A DNA stretch of 64,000 nucleotides. Source: Ciceribacter thiooxidans (GTDB lineage Bacteria > Pseudomonadota > Alphaproteobacteria > Rhizobiales > Rhizobiaceae). Shown in pieces: positions 18,701 through 26,594 of the stretch. The stretch is taken from assembly GCF_014126615.1 (NCBI RefSeq), contig NZ_CP059896.1, forward strand, positions 2,986,501 through 3,050,500. The letters are read 5' to 3'. The position numbers were made by a program, and so were the translations under genes. The notes under the pieces were generated by a model, which worked only from the letters and a program-made list of their open reading frames with translations, ran no database searches and was not told where the DNA came from. How positions within the stretch are numbered: position 1 is the first letter of the stretch; the number at the start of each line of letters is the position of its first letter.

Positions 18701-19890
18701 GACGGTTCCGGATAGCTAGCCTCTATGCCGTTGATCGTCTCGTCGAGCGAGGGGAACGGCTCCAGGCTTTGCCCCTCGGTGACGAGAATATCATCGTCCG
18801 TGAAGGAATAGACGGCAGAGCCAGGCGCGCCGACCAGCGGCTTGAACACGCCACCGACTTCGGCCAGGCGCATGTTCGCAGCCTTGGCGAGTTCCCGCAC
18901 GGCATCGATCCCGGTTTCGTTGCCTTGGATCTGATAGGAACTGCGATAAGCGGGCTCAGTCCCGCCGCCGCTGAGCGAGATGATATGACCACACTCCTGC
19001 GCAGCTGCAATCCATGCGGACGACGGCAAGCGATTGACATTGACATTCTGCCCGCCGTAGAACCACTCGCCGGCGTAGTAGATGCCGCGAATGACGTTGT
19101 AGGCCTGCACGACCGGATTGACGGACGGCTCCCATGTCGAGGGATTGTCCCACCGGTGAAGGCCGGAACCGCCGTTCGTCGAATCCTTGCGGATGTCGTA
19201 AAGCGGGATCGACTGGAGTTCGAAGACGCACGTCGGGACAGACTTGTGGAGATCCTTGTTGAAACGTGCGGTGACGATCGCATACGGGCAGCCGCGCCCG
19301 ATCATGCTCGCCGACCACGGGCGGTCCGGATCGGTCGAGAATTTCTCGGTCAGATAGGCATCCGCCGTCGTCTGTGTGCCGTCGTAGAACTTGATCCAGA
19401 GATAGTCCTTGCCGCCCTTTCGGTACTCGCTCACCGGATAGCCGTAGGAGGCGTGCGCCTCGGCCGTCAGCAGCGTCACCTTTTCGCCGTTGACAAACAC
19501 TGCATTGAGGCCGGCGCAAGGAAGGTTTCCCAGTTCGATCACATCGACGAAATAGGCATTCGGCGTCTTGCTCGCCGTTCCCCAGGAACCGGCATAATTG
19601 CGGATGCCGGCGGTGGCATAGGTTCCGAGGATCGCGGAAACCGGATTGTCGTCGCCGGTCTGGATCGAAACGGTAACGCCACTCGCGGTCGTCTGGGTCT
19701 TGGCATGCGCCTTCTGCCAGAGCGAAAGCCCGTAGGAGGCGGCGACCGCGATACCGAGCTGCAGCAGGCTGGCGCCGATCCCGGTTAGCCCGAAGAAGGC
19801 GGGAATCGCCGCCGCAAGCGGGCCGGCATGCGCAAGCGATGCGCCCGCCAGGTAGGCGGCGCTTGCAGACAGAAATGTGCGGAGTTTCAT
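15721..19890 (-). CDS. Host specificity / tail tip protein (GpJ- or GTA gp15-like)
   Basis: This 1389-residue protein holds the position of lambda gpJ and GTA gp15. Its N-terminus has two hydrophobic helices (MKLRTFLSASAAYLAG onward, to about residue 70), as in other tail-tip proteins of this type. The first 600 residues form the conserved tip platform. Residues about 640-930 are dominated by imperfect repeats of roughly 8-15 residues, typified by AAGSVTTAKL, with a second repeat block around 1110-1185. Carbohydrate-binding-like beta domains lie between and after them. The ATG is coupled to the upstream peptidase-like gene by TGATG. Confidence 0.85.
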   Translation of the reverse strand: MKLRTFLSASAAYLAGASLAHAGPLAAAIPAFFGLTGIGASLLQLGIAVAASYGLSLWQKAHAKTQTTASGVTVSIQTGDDNPVSAILGTYATAGIRNYAGSWGTASKTPNAYFVDVIELGNLPCAGLNAVFVNGEKVTLLTAEAHASYGYPVSEYRKGGKDYLWIKFYDGTQTTADAYLTEKFSTDPDRPWSASMIGRGCPYAIVTARFNKDLHKSVPTCVFELQSIPLYDIRKDSTNGGSGLHRWDNPSTWEPSVNPVVQAYNVIRGIYYAGEWFYGGQNVNVNRLPSSAWIAAAQECGHIISLSGGGTEPAYRSSYQIQGNETGIDAVRELAKAANMRLAEVGGVFKPLVGAPGSAVYSFTDDDILVTEGQSLEPFPSLDETINGIEASYPEPSEVWASKTAPARYDATLEAADGDRRLLTNVDFKACPFANQVQRLMVAILNDARKFRVHQFFLPPDAYPLEPNDVVSWTSDRNGYANKKFLVEAIVGRPTINQLVTLREIDPADYDWSTDLELPTAVGWTGPIIPPAQAFDGWEVQPDTIYDAANNARRPAIKVLAPDDLDDVRNVRVQVRRATTTAIIFDVDSLPYSDPWAWILNGTFLPAQTYEVRGKLIPYSTRTTEWSAWLEVILPDIRLTSDDLAAGAVSGDVLADNSVIAQKLADSAVTASKIMDEAVTELKVANQAISTAKLALAAVTADIIANGAVLGTKLADAAVTAQKIADEAITATKFAASLKPVEIVSELPATGNVEGRVVYLSTDDKLYRYTGAAWTAAVAATDVTGQLTDAQIAAVAAAKLTGQITSTQITDGAISTPKLAAGSVSTDKLAAGSVIAEKLAAEAITAEKLAAGSVTTAKLAAGSVTADILAVNSVTAGKVVAGAIGTTQLAAGAVTTSILAAGAITADKLAVGGGGRNRIVNSDFAAGMTGWSYFITGGEWLVSVATNTYAVPTGSLQVIQTGAASYGQFADVIPVNPDGSAVEFSVAAGTRYEISAYVFGHRSDYCRAHIKWTDAAGTTVGYSFADAPTHQNFDPQKNLANYVRVGVIGQAPATAAYCRVFFRCWGHSATYGTDSYTWVAFPYFGEATVNQTELSPWAPTGVTLIEGGNIVTNAITALHLSTGSVTADKIAAGSVTTEKLVAGSVTGEKVAALTITGDKIAANTIGADKIAANSITAKQLVLTDFSNLVPDNQMIDIANWSGPGWQLWDDHNLMSSYNVLQYYAGPWGSGGYTVALNGKSFPVKGGASYWIGGSSYSNDNYECLLRIHWIDGNGAIISYVDYLITGARGPGMQTANVSLTAPGGARTASLAAYVQRDNTTGPVYVGSMSVRERNAADLIVDGAITANKLSVNSLSAVSANCGTLTAGVLQSSNGKMVIDLNAGTIVISS
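16345..17960 (-). repeat. Repeat-coding region inside the tail-tip gene
   Basis: Two blocks (about 17150-17960 and 16345-16545) encode tandem imperfect units of the pattern (A/S)-(V/I)-T-x-x-K-(L/I)-A-x-G. They probably form a rod or coiled trimeric shaft, as in fibre proteins. The DNA repeats are diverged, so this is old protein-level repetition rather than a recent tandem duplication. Confidence 0.8.
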
Positions 19891-20336
19891 CAGCCGACCT
19901 TGAATGCCCTTGTGGCGCGTGAACGGTCGACCGTCCCGAAGCCGCGGGCGGTCATCACGAAAATTCGCTCGCCGTTGACGACGCCGAGCACTTCGCCGAT
20001 CGCGCTGCCGTCGGTCACAGTGACGATGTCGCCGACACGCGCCATGCTGGGGTGGGCGTGTTCCGGGAGAAGCGATGCGGCGAGGTCGCCGAGGCTCGCA
20101 TGGCCGCTGTTGCGCAGCACGCGAAGAGCGCCGATCGCGGTCGTGTAGCGCCGGCGATAGGCCGATGCCACGTCGACGCCCGTCAGCGCCAGGACGAGGT
20201 TTCCGGCAAGCCCCACGGCGCAATCATTGTCGCCCCACGAGAACGGCTCCAGCCGCAGCCGGTCGCAGGCGCGATCGAACTGCCGCCGCCAGTCGGCGAC
20301 CCTCGTCAGCTCTTCTGTCCCCACGGCACTTCCCAT
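19890..20336 (-). CDS. DUF6950-like / C40-type tail assembly protein
   Basis: The roughly 148-residue protein contains FSWGDNDCAVGLAGNLVLALTG shifted to the N-terminal third (the Cys-containing motif WGDNDCA). An RRRYTTAIGALRVL segment and HPSMARVGDIVTV follow. This pattern fits the DUF6950 group, distant NlpC/P60-like proteins found where lambda gpK or GTA gp14 lie. It may trim peptidoglycan during DNA entry. The ATG at 20336 was chosen over 20366 because it needs a smaller overlap (31 bases) with the upstream gene. The stop overlaps the tail-tip ATG by one base. Confidence 0.75.
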   Translation of the reverse strand: MGSAVGTEELTRVADWRRQFDRACDRLRLEPFSWGDNDCAVGLAGNLVLALTGVDVASAYRRRYTTAIGALRVLRNSGHASLGDLAASLLPEHAHPSMARVGDIVTVTDGSAIGEVLGVVNGERIFVMTARGFGTVDRSRATRAFKVG

Positions 20337-20929
20337 GTCCCGACCGTCCCCTTGTACTTTCCCCACTCGTCGCCCGAGCGGCGCTTCTGACCCTGATATG
20401 ATGCCTTCTGCGGATTGGTGCGCGAGAGCATCGAGATGGCCTCGGAGATCACCGACACAGTGACGTCTCCCTCCTCGCCGGCCGCCGGCGTGTGGATCGG
20501 AGCCTCGTCCACCTGCCCGAGAAACGCGATTTCGCCAGGGCCGACCGGCTGCTTCGCCGTCGCGTCGAGAAGCACGTCGTGGATCTCGACGCGCGCAAGC
20601 CGGATGTCGTAGCCGCGCACGAGCTGCTGGGCGATATCGGCGACCTGCGAAAACCGGATGCTGACCGTCTGCGTCGTCAGGTCCGCAACGCGCGGGATTT
20701 CGCCGATGTCGAGATTGAGCGCGCCGTAGAATGTCCGCTCCTCGGCGACGCCGGTCGTGCCGGAGACGACCTCGAAAACGACGTCTTCGTCGCCGGTCCA
20801 GAAACCGACCTCGACGAGCGCGCCGGTCAACCGATCCTTCGCGTAGAACGTGACGGCCCGCCGCGGGACAATGGAGCCGTCACGCGCCGCCTGAAGTGCT
20901 GCAAGGAAGTTGGCCGAGATGTCTTTCAT
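20306..20929 (-). CDS. DUF2163 domain tail protein (GTA gp13-like)
   Basis: This 207-residue protein starts MKDISANFLAALQAARDG and has the DUF2163 features IVPRRAVTFYAKDRLTG near the N-terminus and a C-terminal segment with tryptophans, WGKYKGTVGTWEVPW. In gene transfer agents and related siphoviruses the family builds the distal tail hub. The longer frame to 20959 would run under the reversed gene at 21003's promoter region, so the ATG at 20929 is preferred. Confidence 0.85.
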   Translation of the reverse strand: MKDISANFLAALQAARDGSIVPRRAVTFYAKDRLTGALVEVGFWTGDEDVVFEVVSGTTGVAEERTFYGALNLDIGEIPRVADLTTQTVSIRFSQVADIAQQLVRGYDIRLARVEIHDVLLDATAKQPVGPGEIAFLGQVDEAPIHTPAAGEEGDVTVSVISEAISMLSRTNPQKASYQGQKRRSGDEWGKYKGTVGTWEVPWGQKS

Positions 20930-21002
20930 CTTCCGTCTGGCGCTGGTCGACTCTCGCATTTCGCCATGCTTCTATGGCGATGACTTTTGGGGAGGAGAGA
21001 CG

Positions 21003-21287
21003 ATGAGTGATGAGTTTGCCGTGCGATACAATGCAGTCGAGCACACCGTTCTGATCATGCTTCAACGGCTGGTCTTCGAAATTGCTTCGATGAAGGGAGA
21101 GAAAGGAACTCCTTGGATAGAGGAGTTCCGCAACGCATGCGTCACGGAGATGAACGACGCCAGAACATCAGCCGAGACACAAGTCTCGCAAGACATCCGG
21201 ACGCTCTCGAGGAGCATCGTCGAGAATGTGGCGACGATGGCGAAAGATCGCCTCGCAGCGCGGCGCAGTGAAGATGGCCATCCTTAA
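21003..21287 (+). CDS. Small reversed gene in the tail module (moron candidate)
   Basis: This 94-residue protein is helical and charged (SDEFAVRYNAVEHTVLIML, then VSQDIRTLSRSIVENV). The ATG follows a strong ribosome site, GGGGAGGAGAG. It lies on the plus strand between two minus-strand tail genes, with about 70 bases before it that could hold its own promoter. No family is recognised. Its isolation suggests expression independent of the late operon. Confidence 0.7.
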   Translation: MSDEFAVRYNAVEHTVLIMLQRLVFEIASMKGEKGTPWIEEFRNACVTEMNDARTSAETQVSQDIRTLSRSIVENVATMAKDRLAARRSEDGHP

Positions 21288-21325
21288 AGACAAAAATATC
21301 CTGAATCTCGTTCATCATCGCCGGC

Positions 21326-21964
21326 CTACTTCTTCTGAATGATCTGGAAGCCCTGCCCCGCAGTGATGCTCCCGTTGACGGTGCCTTCGCTCACGCTGCC
21401 GGGCACGATGACGCATTTGCAGGCGGGCCGCACGAGCACTGCGGCATTCCCGGCCGCAACCCATGGCGGGACGTTGGGAAAGACATCCGTCGCCGGCAGC
21501 ACGCCGTTTCCGGCTGCAATGGCGTCGGTGCTGAATTCGAGAAAGGCGACCTTGTCCGGGTAGGCGGCGGACGTGACCTGAAGCTTGTCTCCGGTCGTGA
21601 TCCGGTAGCCGGCGGGAAGCCCTGCGAGGCTGATCGTGTTCAGGCTCACCCCGACGGATTGCACGGTGACGGTGGAGGCGCCGATGATCGCGCCGCCAGG
21701 GTCGGATGCCGGAAAGCAGCGGAACGGGTCGCGAAACAGAAAGGTGTCGCGTGCGCCGCGCAAAGCCCGGATGCGTGCAGCCATCGCCTCGGCTAGGGCA
21801 CTTTTCGACGTCCGCAGCGTGACGGATGCGCTCCACAGCTCCGGCGCCATGGCAGCCTGCCAAACCCGCGCGTCTCCGATCCCGGAAAGCTCATTGTTTT
21901 CCCGGATCTTCCAGCGGAACGGCATCAGCCGCAGATGGTCGAAGAAGTCTGCGAGCGAGAGCAT
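21326..21964 (-). CDS. Distal tail protein (GTA gp12 / DUF2460 position)
   Basis: This 212-residue protein lies between the tape measure and DUF2163 genes, the place of GTA gp12. It opens with SLADFFDHLRLMPFRWKI and has WSASVTLRTSKSALAEAMAARIR, consistent with a distal tail component. I do not recognise a clear named domain, so the function is assigned mainly from gene order. Confidence 0.65.
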   Translation of the reverse strand: MLSLADFFDHLRLMPFRWKIRENNELSGIGDARVWQAAMAPELWSASVTLRTSKSALAEAMAARIRALRGARDTFLFRDPFRCFPASDPGGAIIGASTVTVQSVGVSLNTISLAGLPAGYRITTGDKLQVTSAAYPDKVAFLEFSTDAIAAGNGVLPATDVFPNVPPWVAAGNAAVLVRPACKCVIVPGSVSEGTVNGSITAGQGFQIIQKK

Positions 21965-21997
21965 GCGCCGCCCTTCCCTATTTGATTTTGTTCGGCC

Positions 21998-24178
21998 CTA
22001 CTTGATCTTGTTTGGATTGCGGTTGATTTCCTGAATTCTGTATGGAAGGCGACCGTCATACCGCTTGAGGGCCTTCTGAGTGGAGCGATCGGCGGCCGCC
22101 TCCATGTTGGCGATCAGTTCCTTGTCCCCTGTTCCGGCCACGGAGACATTCATGTTCAGGGTAAGCGTATCCCCTCCGCCTGTACGGGCCGGGGCGCGCA
22201 GATCGACGGGAATGCGCCGGCCATCCGGGAGCGGCACGGCCGCCTCGGCACGCCCCGTCTCGCCGAAAATCGCCGCCGTTCTGGAAACGCCGCCATTGGC
22301 GAATGTCTTGAGCGGCTTGCCGAACCGGGCGACGCCGCCGTCTGCGAAGGGAAAGGCCTGAAACAGGCTTCCGAGCAGCCCGCCCCCGCCGCCGACGCCG
22401 GCGAATGGTCCGGTCCCGAGCAGTGCCGCCTGGGCGACGGCTTCGATCAGCGTGTTCAGGAAACCGTCGAGAGCCTCGTTACCCGTTTCAATTTTCGGGA
22501 TGAGCTTGGAAAAGGCGTCATAGGTCGTCTGGGCGAAGAAGTCGGCCCGTTCGACGATCTTGTCCTGCTTCTGCGCGAGCTTCTCCGCCTCCGCCGCGGC
22601 ATTGGCGTAGCCGGATGCCATGGCGTCGATGCTCTGCTCTAGCTTCGGCGTGATGTCGAGGCCGGCTTTCTGCGCTGCCGAAAGCAGTTCCTGCTTCGCG
22701 CGCGCATATTCCAGCGTATAGCCGAAATCGTCGATCAGCGGATTGAGCGAGGCCATCGCCGATGTCTCGGCGGTGATCGCCGCCGTCCGCTCCCGGATCT
22801 GCTCGACCTCGCGCTCGTAATCACTGACCTTAGACTTCGATCCGGATTTCGACTTGCCGGGCGGTGGCGGGTTGTCTTTGACAGATACGGGATCGACGAC
22901 GACCGGCTTGCGCCGCCCGCCACGCGTCGAAGAACCGCCCATCAGGCCGTTAGTGCTTCCGGTAAGCGGATCTCCAACCGTGGAAATTCCCTCGACCGTT
23001 TCCGGCATGTTCGCGGCGTCGGCTCTGAGTCTGGCAAGCTCGGAACGTACCTCCGCAAGGCGTGCGAGCGCCTCCGTATTGTTGATATCAAGGCTCGTAT
23101 TCAGTTTAATACGCTCTTGCAGGATCTTGATCTCACGCTCCAATCCGGCGATTTTCGTTTCAGCCTCGGATACGTCCGGGTTGAATGCCCTGCCTTCCGC
23201 GTCAGCACCTCCAAGCGCTTCGTTCAAGGCCTTGAATGCATCAGCATTTCCGGCGGAGTGAAGAAAGTCTTCGAATTCCGATTTCGCCGTTCTGATGCGC
23301 TCGATGAAGCCAGAAACATCGACATCCTGAATAACAGTCGCGACGTCGTTGATCCCGCCGGCGAACCTTTTTGCCGCCCATGTGGAATTGTTGAATTCGC
23401 GCGCGACGTCAGTCAAAGAATTCCACAGATTCGTTGTTGCCTGACCGACCGTGAACGTCGAGCCTGCGACCTTCTCCTCGAGGATGACTGATCCGGCCTC
23501 GAATGCGCGAAAGAATGTGCGGGACGAGATCGCGCCGTCGACGACCAACTGTTTCAGCTTGGAGACGGAACCGCCTGCCTCCTTGAGACCGGCCGCGGCC
23601 GCCTGGGCGATCGTCGGCGCACCTTCGAGGATTGATCCGAATTCTTCTGCATGGACCGTGCCGCTTCCGAGTGCCTGGCCGAGCTGCAGCAATGCGCCAC
23701 TCGCGGCCTGTGCATCGGTGCCGGCAACGCGCAGCGCCAGCGCGACGTTGTTGGTAAACCCACCCAATTCCTCGGTTGTGACGCCGAGCTCCTTCTGTGC
23801 CTGAGCGGCCTTTCCATAGAGGACAGCGAGCGTTTCCAGCGGAACAGCATTATCCATCGCAGCTTTGGCAAGACCCTTATAGACGCGCTCCAGCTCGGCA
23901 CCGGAAAGTCCAGCAACCTTCAACGCATTATCGATACGTGTGGCCGAATCGGAGAGTTCGATCATTTCTCTCACGATTGTTCCGCCAGCAAAGGCAGCCA
24001 GCATGCCCCGTCCAAGCCCAAGCATGCTTGACGAAACGTTCTTGTTTGCCTGCATAAATCGCTTCTCGACCTGCGCCATGCGCTTGTTCGCGATCGCGCT
24101 GGCCTTCGCCATTTCATTCGCAAACTGTTTTATTTGAGCCTCCAGTGAAACGATCAGGCGTTCTGCGGTAATTGCCAT
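21998..24178 (-). CDS. Phage tail tape measure protein
   Basis: This roughly 726-residue protein has long helical stretches and the tape-measure core (about residues 60-280) with SDSATRIDNALKVAGLSG, AVLYGKAAQAQKELGVTTEE and ALGSGTVHAEEFGSILEGAP. The C-terminus carries hydrophobic Gly-rich segments (about 590-640) and GRAEAAVPLPDGRRIPV. By the usual 0.15 nm per residue, it would set a tail of about 110 nm. The ATG at 24178 has AAGGA nine bases upstream; a start two codons earlier is possible. Confidence 0.93.
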   Translation of the reverse strand: MAITAERLIVSLEAQIKQFANEMAKASAIANKRMAQVEKRFMQANKNVSSSMLGLGRGMLAAFAGGTIVREMIELSDSATRIDNALKVAGLSGAELERVYKGLAKAAMDNAVPLETLAVLYGKAAQAQKELGVTTEELGGFTNNVALALRVAGTDAQAASGALLQLGQALGSGTVHAEEFGSILEGAPTIAQAAAAGLKEAGGSVSKLKQLVVDGAISSRTFFRAFEAGSVILEEKVAGSTFTVGQATTNLWNSLTDVAREFNNSTWAAKRFAGGINDVATVIQDVDVSGFIERIRTAKSEFEDFLHSAGNADAFKALNEALGGADAEGRAFNPDVSEAETKIAGLEREIKILQERIKLNTSLDINNTEALARLAEVRSELARLRADAANMPETVEGISTVGDPLTGSTNGLMGGSSTRGGRRKPVVVDPVSVKDNPPPPGKSKSGSKSKVSDYEREVEQIRERTAAITAETSAMASLNPLIDDFGYTLEYARAKQELLSAAQKAGLDITPKLEQSIDAMASGYANAAAEAEKLAQKQDKIVERADFFAQTTYDAFSKLIPKIETGNEALDGFLNTLIEAVAQAALLGTGPFAGVGGGGGLLGSLFQAFPFADGGVARFGKPLKTFANGGVSRTAAIFGETGRAEAAVPLPDGRRIPVDLRAPARTGGGDTLTLNMNVSVAGTGDKELIANMEAAADRSTQKALKRYDGRLPYRIQEINRNPNKIK

Positions 24179-24208
24179 AATCATTGATCCTTGCTAACGT
24201 CTGCCCTT

Positions 24209-24457
24209 ATGGATGGGTTTTTGAAATTTGTAGGCGTGGCAGTCTTTGCCGTCTGTCTTATCGGGCTGGTATTCGCGGCAATGACGACCCGCGGAAGCGG
24301 AATTGCTATCGCAGTCTACCTGCTGCCAGTTATGGTTGGTGGCGCTGCGATTTACGCGCTCGGAGCAATCGTCGATCACCTGTCGGCAATAAGATCGAAT
24401 GCTGAGCGCCAGACGGCCGCAATCGATGCCATCCACGCTGCGTTGCGCGATAAGTAA
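24209..24457 (+). CDS. Small two-TM membrane protein on the opposite strand (moron candidate)
   Basis: This 82-residue protein has two hydrophobic segments (about residues 4-26 and 34-56), then a charged C-terminal helix (NAERQTAAIDAIHAALRDK). It lies on the plus strand between the tape measure and chaperone genes of the minus strand. No strong ribosome site is visible; a TTG at 24191 is an alternative start. Small prophage membrane proteins of this kind often cause superinfection exclusion, but that is only a guess. Confidence 0.65.
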   Translation: MDGFLKFVGVAVFAVCLIGLVFAAMTTRGSGIAIAVYLLPVMVGGAAIYALGAIVDHLSAIRSNAERQTAAIDAIHAALRDK

Positions 24458-24463
24458 TTCCTG

Positions 24464-24695
24464 TCAGAACCCCTCGATCCCGAGCTCGCCGAGACGATCG
24501 TCATCCATGGCCGGAGCCGCGCGTTCCCCACCGTTGGCGCGGTGATATCCTTCCTGCAGGCAGGAAAATTCCCAGAGCGTCATCTGGCCTATGTCGCGAT
24601 GGACGATTCCGGCCCATTGGTAGAAGTGTGAGAACCGCCATTTTCCGCGCGGGAGCGGCGCGGCCTCGTCGCCGCCGTCCCCGCCTCGCCCTCCC
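24464..24695 (-). CDS. Tail assembly chaperone C-terminal extension, reached by -1 frameshift
   Basis: This frame continues the upstream chaperone after a one-base backward slip. It encodes KWRFSHFYQWAGIVHRDIG and ends ELGIEGF, a protein-like sequence with no start codon of its own near the junction. Two candidate slip sites exist on the minus strand: G-GGG-GAG at 24697-24691 and G-GAA-AAT at 24646-24640. The long product would have the layout of lambda gpGT. The exact 5' end given here depends on which site is used. Confidence 0.6.
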
Positions 24696-25008
24696 CCGGC
24701 ACGTCGTCTCCCGGTCCGAACAACACCGCCATCAGGATACCCTGTGCAATCGGTATCGCCTCGGTGAGCGGACGGTCCTCCACATGCAGGCGCACCAGCT
24801 CGCGGGCCTTGTCCTTGGCAAGCCCGCCGCCTTCCAGCCCGAAGCGGATCGTCTCGGTGATGTCGTTGACCATCCATCGGCCGCTGGCGAGCCGTTCGAG
24901 GATATGCTGGGGCCCGGCGTCGCATTTGTCCTGCAGCGCGCGAAGAAGATCGATGGTGAGCAGGAATGTATGCTCGCCGCCGGCCCATGTGAGATCGACG
25001 CCCCGCAT
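24589..25008 (-). CDS. Tail assembly chaperone (GTA gp10-like)
   Basis: This 139-residue protein starts MRGVDLTWAGGEHTFLL, the N-terminal signature of the GTA gp10 / tail chaperone group. It continues with LRALQDKCDAGPQHILERL and a segment suggesting GLAKDKARELVRLHVEDRP. Such chaperones keep the tape measure soluble while the tail is built. The C-terminal 40 residues are low complexity and the -1 frame beneath them is the better conserved one (see the extension entry). Confidence 0.85.
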   Translation of the reverse strand: MRGVDLTWAGGEHTFLLTIDLLRALQDKCDAGPQHILERLASGRWMVNDITETIRFGLEGGGLAKDKARELVRLHVEDRPLTEAIPIAQGILMAVLFGPGDDVPGEGEAGTAATRPRRSRAENGGSHTSTNGPESSIAT

Positions 25009-25010
25009 GG

Positions 25011-25454
25011 TCAGGCCTTCGCGGTGCGGGTCGGCAGGCCGTCGAACTGGATGTCGATCTCGGCCGTCACTTTCGCACCCCGTTCCGCGGAGTTGTTCAG
25101 GTTGACGAGATAGGCCGGGCCCGTCTCGTATTCCGTCTCGCCGACGGCGGCGTTGAGGTGGCCGATGCGGATGTTCTTCGTCGCGCCGGAATACCACCAG
25201 TCGATCATCGTGCCGTGGCTCTGCGAAGCCCACACACCTGTCCCGGAGATCGTCACTTCCTGCGACTGCACGGCCCGCTCGACCGCGGCGGGAAGGCTTT
25301 CGTCGTCGCAGTCCGGAACCTCGGAGGTCGACATGTTCGACGTCCGGTTGACCCCACGCGAGGTGAGCCCGCAGATCTTCGAGTAGACGCCGGGAGTGTT
25401 GGTTTCGATCTCCACGACCATCTGATGGAAGTTTTCAGTCGTTGCGCGTGCCAT
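25011..25454 (-). CDS. Major tail tube protein
   Basis: This 147-residue protein starts MARATTENFHQMVVEIE and contains YSKICGLTSRGVNRTSNMST, VTISGTGVWASQSHGTM and YLVNLNNSAERGAKVTAEI. This is the layout of TP901-1/lambda gpV-like tube proteins. It lies two bases upstream of the chaperone gene, as in most siphoviruses. It would polymerise as hexameric rings around the tape measure. Confidence 0.85.
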   Translation of the reverse strand: MARATTENFHQMVVEIETNTPGVYSKICGLTSRGVNRTSNMSTSEVPDCDDESLPAAVERAVQSQEVTISGTGVWASQSHGTMIDWWYSGATKNIRIGHLNAAVGETEYETGPAYLVNLNNSAERGAKVTAEIDIQFDGLPTRTAKA

Positions 25455-25531
25455 CGGCTTTCTCCATGGGAAATCGGTCCGGATCGCTCCGTCCGGTGTG
25501 AGGCCTTTCGGCCGTGGTCATATCGGTATTG

Positions 25532-25738
25532 CTATTCCGCGTCCGGGGATGCGGTCTTCCGCGCCGCACTGGCGCGCGCGGGAGATTTTGTCCGTGTCGC
25601 AAGCTTTTTCGACACGGCATAATCGACGACGTCGCGAGGCCATTGCTGCGGCGCGGCCGACGGCTTGAAATTGAAGGAGAGCCGGCTTCCCGGCCGGCGG
25701 TAGTTCCCTTCCGCCTTCACGATCATCCACGCCATCAT
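25532..25738 (-). CDS. Small hypothetical protein between tail terminator and tube genes
   Basis: This 68-residue basic protein starts MMAWMIVKAEGNYRRPG and includes PRDVVDYAVSKKLA. It overlaps the stop of the tail terminator gene by ATGA. Small proteins of this pattern recur at this place in alphaproteobacterial phages, but the role is unknown. Confidence 0.6.
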   Translation of the reverse strand: MMAWMIVKAEGNYRRPGSRLSFNFKPSAAPQQWPRDVVDYAVSKKLATRTKSPARASAARKTASPDAE

Positions 25739-26142
25739 GCGGCCTCGACCAGCGCGTCGAGCTGCACGACGCCGTGCACGGTCAGAGGGTCCGGATCATC
25801 GATGATCCGCCACAGCGACACCCGCAGGCTGACAAGCGCCGATGTTCCGAGATCGAAATCCTGCTCGTGCAGCACGGCACGAACGGCGGCGATCATGTCG
25901 TCCATCGACCAGCGGTCGGGCCGGCGCGACCAGATATCGAGCTGCACCGTGATCTCCTGCCCGTCGATGCACTCCGCATCATCGGGAATGCCGTAGAAGG
26001 GCCCACGGCTGATATAGGCGTTCTTGTCGCCCCATGGACTGTCCGGCACCTTGTCATAGACGGCATTGACCAGTGCCATGACCGCGGCATCGGCAAGCAT
26101 CGCTCCGCGCACCGCATCCCATAGCTCCTGACCGACGCTCAT
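25735..26142 (-). CDS. DUF3168 tail terminator/completion protein
   Basis: This 135-residue protein matches the DUF3168 pattern: MLADAAVMALVNAVYDKVPDS, then VQLDIWSRRPDRWSMDD and ALVSLRVSLWRIIDDPDP. Members cap the tail tube and join it to the head. The start overlaps the HK97 gp10-like gene by ATGA. Confidence 0.85.
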   Translation of the reverse strand: MSVGQELWDAVRGAMLADAAVMALVNAVYDKVPDSPWGDKNAYISRGPFYGIPDDAECIDGQEITVQLDIWSRRPDRWSMDDMIAAVRAVLHEQDFDLGTSALVSLRVSLWRIIDDPDPLTVHGVVQLDALVEAA

Positions 26143-26594
26143 CTGGCACCTTCCTTGATCGCTTTACGGATCGCTCCGGTCATGCGGCGCTTTGCTTTCC
26201 GGCGAACCATGCGCCAGCCCGGAAAGAAGAATGGCTGCGCCGCCATTCCGGGATTCTGCGTTCCCGCGAACTTGCCCTTGTTGACGTGCGGAGAAGTTCC
26301 GAATTCGACGAAGCGCGCATAAAAGGCATCGCCGCCGCCGGCATATATGGTGATGCGCATGCCGCCAGCGGTGCGCTTGCTGGTCAGGAGTGCGATACTG
26401 CCCTTTGGCGCATCGCCCCATGTCCACCCGATGCTGTCTTTCAGCGCCCCGCTGTCTTCCGGAGCCAGGCTCCTGATGACATCGACAGCTTCCTCGGCCG
26501 CCTGCTCCATCGCCTCGCGGACGCGCGCCAGAACCCTTTCCGGAATGGTGCGGGTGAGCTTGCGGTGAAGCCTGTCCAGACCCTGAACGCTCAT
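26139..26594 (-). CDS. HK97 gp10-family neck protein
   Basis: This 151-residue protein starts MSVQGLDRLHRKLTRTIPE and carries the family marks SLAPEDSGALKDSIGW and FYARFVEFGTSPH. It functions at the head-tail joint. The ATG at 26594 overlaps the preceding head-closure gene by ATGA; the longer frame to 26825 runs antisense-like through that gene and was rejected. Confidence 0.88.
   Translation of the reverse strand: MSVQGLDRLHRKLTRTIPERVLARVREAMEQAAEEAVDVIRSLAPEDSGALKDSIGWTWGDAPKGSIALLTSKRTAGGMRITIYAGGGDAFYARFVEFGTSPHVNKGKFAGTQNPGMAAQPFFFPGWRMVRRKAKRRMTGAIRKAIKEGAR

Noticed and set aside
18529..19788. 419-codon plus-strand frame
   Set aside because: Antisense of the tail-tip gene; no ribosome site or domain.
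15721..20223. 1500-residue tail-tip protein starting at 20223
   Set aside because: The extra 111 residues are an Arg-rich shadow of the peptidase-like gene; ATG at 19890 is coupled and has a normal N-terminus.
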